Shown in pieces: positions 5,588 through 6,401 of a DNA stretch of 6,401 nucleotides. How positions within the stretch are numbered: the first letter of the stretch is position 1; the number at the start of each line of letters is the position of its first letter. The stretch spans positions 1-6,401 of the forward strand of contig CADCPD010000010.1 of the NCBI GenBank assembly GCA_902803265.1, written 5' to 3'. Under the pieces are notes generated by a model that was not told the origin of the DNA, ran no database searches, and worked only from the letters and a program-made list of their open reading frames with translations. Made by a program: the position numbers and the translations under genes. This DNA is from an uncultured bacterium (GTDB lineage: Bacteria > Cyanobacteriota > Vampirovibrionia > Gastranaerophilales > Gastranaerophilaceae).

Positions 5588-6401
5588 AATTTATTCCTAA
5601 TCGTCTGTAACCACGTAATAAAACTGTATTATAAGAAGATGCATTGCTTATAATTTTCTTATAGACATTTCCATCTGCACCAATAGGTAATATAAGATGA
5701 TTTCTATAGTCCGTTGTTCGTCCTGAATTTACAGCTACGGTAGAAGCTAGTGATGTAAAGATAGTTGAAGTTACAAATGTTGAACTTTCTCCTGAACTTG
5801 AACGACACCAAACAGTTAGTTCTAACTCGTAGCAATAATCATCTTTCGGTAAATATCCAGTATCCTTTAAATTTATTGAATACTCTCCAACATTAACTTG
5901 AGTTAAGATTTCCATAGGTAAGGAAGAACTGAAGTTAGGCTCTATCCATGCTCCATCAATTTGCCAATTTTCACCAAAATTTACATCACATTTATTTACC
6001 TCTGTAATAATAGCACTAGAAACTGTAATATTTTGAGGTAGGCAAACATAATTAAAAATTTCCCAATCAGAGCCACTCCATTTTTTTGAAACAAACGGCT
6101 TAACAGACATATCAAGCCAAACATCATTTATAGATGGACTTGCAGGCTCTTTTCTCTGTTTATAAATAGTATTAATCAATGGAATACAATCACCTACAGC
6201 ACCAACAAAAAGATTATATGTTCCATTTGAAAGACTTGATATTCCTAAATCTGAAATTTCCGTTCTTGTAAATTCCGTACCATCAGCAAATACTCCTACT
6301 AATGGCATAGTTTCATCAACTTTAAAAACCACTTTTGTATTGTCTGTAATATCTAATAAATCCGGTTCACCATTGGCATTAACATTTCCGATGTTAAATA
6401 A
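5586..6401 (-). CDS. Phage tail-fibre-like structural protein, C-terminal part only
   Basis: The reading frame is open to the right edge, so at least 271 residues are present and the true start lies outside. A GTG at 6332 is not the start: the 23 codons before it are open and read sensibly (NIGNVNANGEPDLLDITDN). Numbering from the edge, this Asn/Gly-rich block is followed by VVFKVDETMPLVGVFADGTE (24-43), then a strand-rich region with ISSLSNGTYNLFVGAVGD. A tryptophan-marked module follows: PSINDVWLDMSVKPFVSKKW, then SGSDWEIFNYV (about residues 109-138). The last third is Ser/Thr-rich and beta-type, ending RGYRRLGIN. Low charge, repeated short beta segments and the neighbouring accessory gene point to a receptor-binding or distal-tail protein of a prophage or tailocin. 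It is not clearly any named family, and no collagen-like or endosialidase motif is seen. Confidence 0.55.
   Translation of the reverse strand, partial: LFNIGNVNANGEPDLLDITDNTKVVFKVDETMPLVGVFADGTEFTRTEISDLGISSLSNGTYNLFVGAVGDCIPLINTIYKQRKEPASPSINDVWLDMSVKPFVSKKWSGSDWEIFNYVCLPQNITVSSAIITEVNKCDVNFGENWQIDGAWIEPNFSSSLPMEILTQVNVGEYSINLKDTGYLPKDDYCYELELTVWCRSSSGESSTFVTSTIFTSLASTVAVNSGRTTDYRNHLILPIGADGNVYKKIISNASSYNTVLLRGYRRLGIN

Noticed and set aside
6330..6332. GTG as start of the tail-fibre-like gene
   Set aside because: The frame continues open to the window edge with a sensible phage-like sequence (NIGNVNANGEPDLLD), and no ribosome binding site precedes the GTG, so the gene is cut by the edge.

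Overview
The window is AT-rich and gene-dense, and looks chromosomal. It probably comes from a Gram-negative bacterium with a fermentative or host-associated lifestyle. The envelope genes support a Gram-negative cell: a PBP4-type DD-peptidase, a DUF374-type acyltransferase and a membrane GT-C glycosyltransferase. A UbiE/MenG methyltransferase suggests a quinone-using relative. The low GC, weak Shine-Dalgarno usage and style of the phage tail genes would fit the Gastranaerophilales/Melainabacteria, but that is an impression from memory and not proven by the sequence.

Layout. Positions 1-1730 (minus strand) hold a tight three-gene operon read right to left: DUF374 lysophospholipid acyltransferase-like protein, nitrilase-superfamily amidase (22-bp overlap), and the start of a dacB-like D-Ala-D-Ala carboxypeptidase/endopeptidase (4-bp ATGA overlap), which runs off the left edge. 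Positions 1731-1883 form a 153-bp spacer. It has a promoter for the operon, two AT-rich palindromes, and a good plus-strand intrinsic terminator with no plus-strand gene in front of it, so a small RNA is possible. ubiE (1884-2567, minus) and a 557-residue GT39/PMT-like glycosyltransferase (2592-4265, plus) diverge from start codons only 24 bp apart. The glycosyltransferase converges on a HpcH/HpaI-citrate lyase-like gene (4271-5029, minus); their stop codons sit inside one 15-bp inverted repeat. A strong minus-strand terminator (5046-5070) then separates these genes from phage tail-type genes (5082-6401, minus), of which the tail-fibre-like one is cut by the right edge.

How they fit together. 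The left operon, the glycosyltransferase and probably the HpcH-like gene suggest envelope and surface-glycan work, while ubiE serves menaquinone/ubiquinone synthesis. The phage genes look like the distal-tail end of a prophage or tailocin, with the non-tail end of the element outside the window.

A recurring feature is the start-site architecture. The acyltransferase, ubiE, glycosyltransferase and HpcH-like genes have no Shine-Dalgarno sequence but have a TANNNT hexamer 6-7 nt before the ATG, as expected for leaderless mRNAs. By contrast, dacB (inside the operon) and the 164-residue phage gene have clear Shine-Dalgarno sequences. No tRNA, rRNA, CRISPR, insertion sequence or convincing novel multi-gene system is visible.
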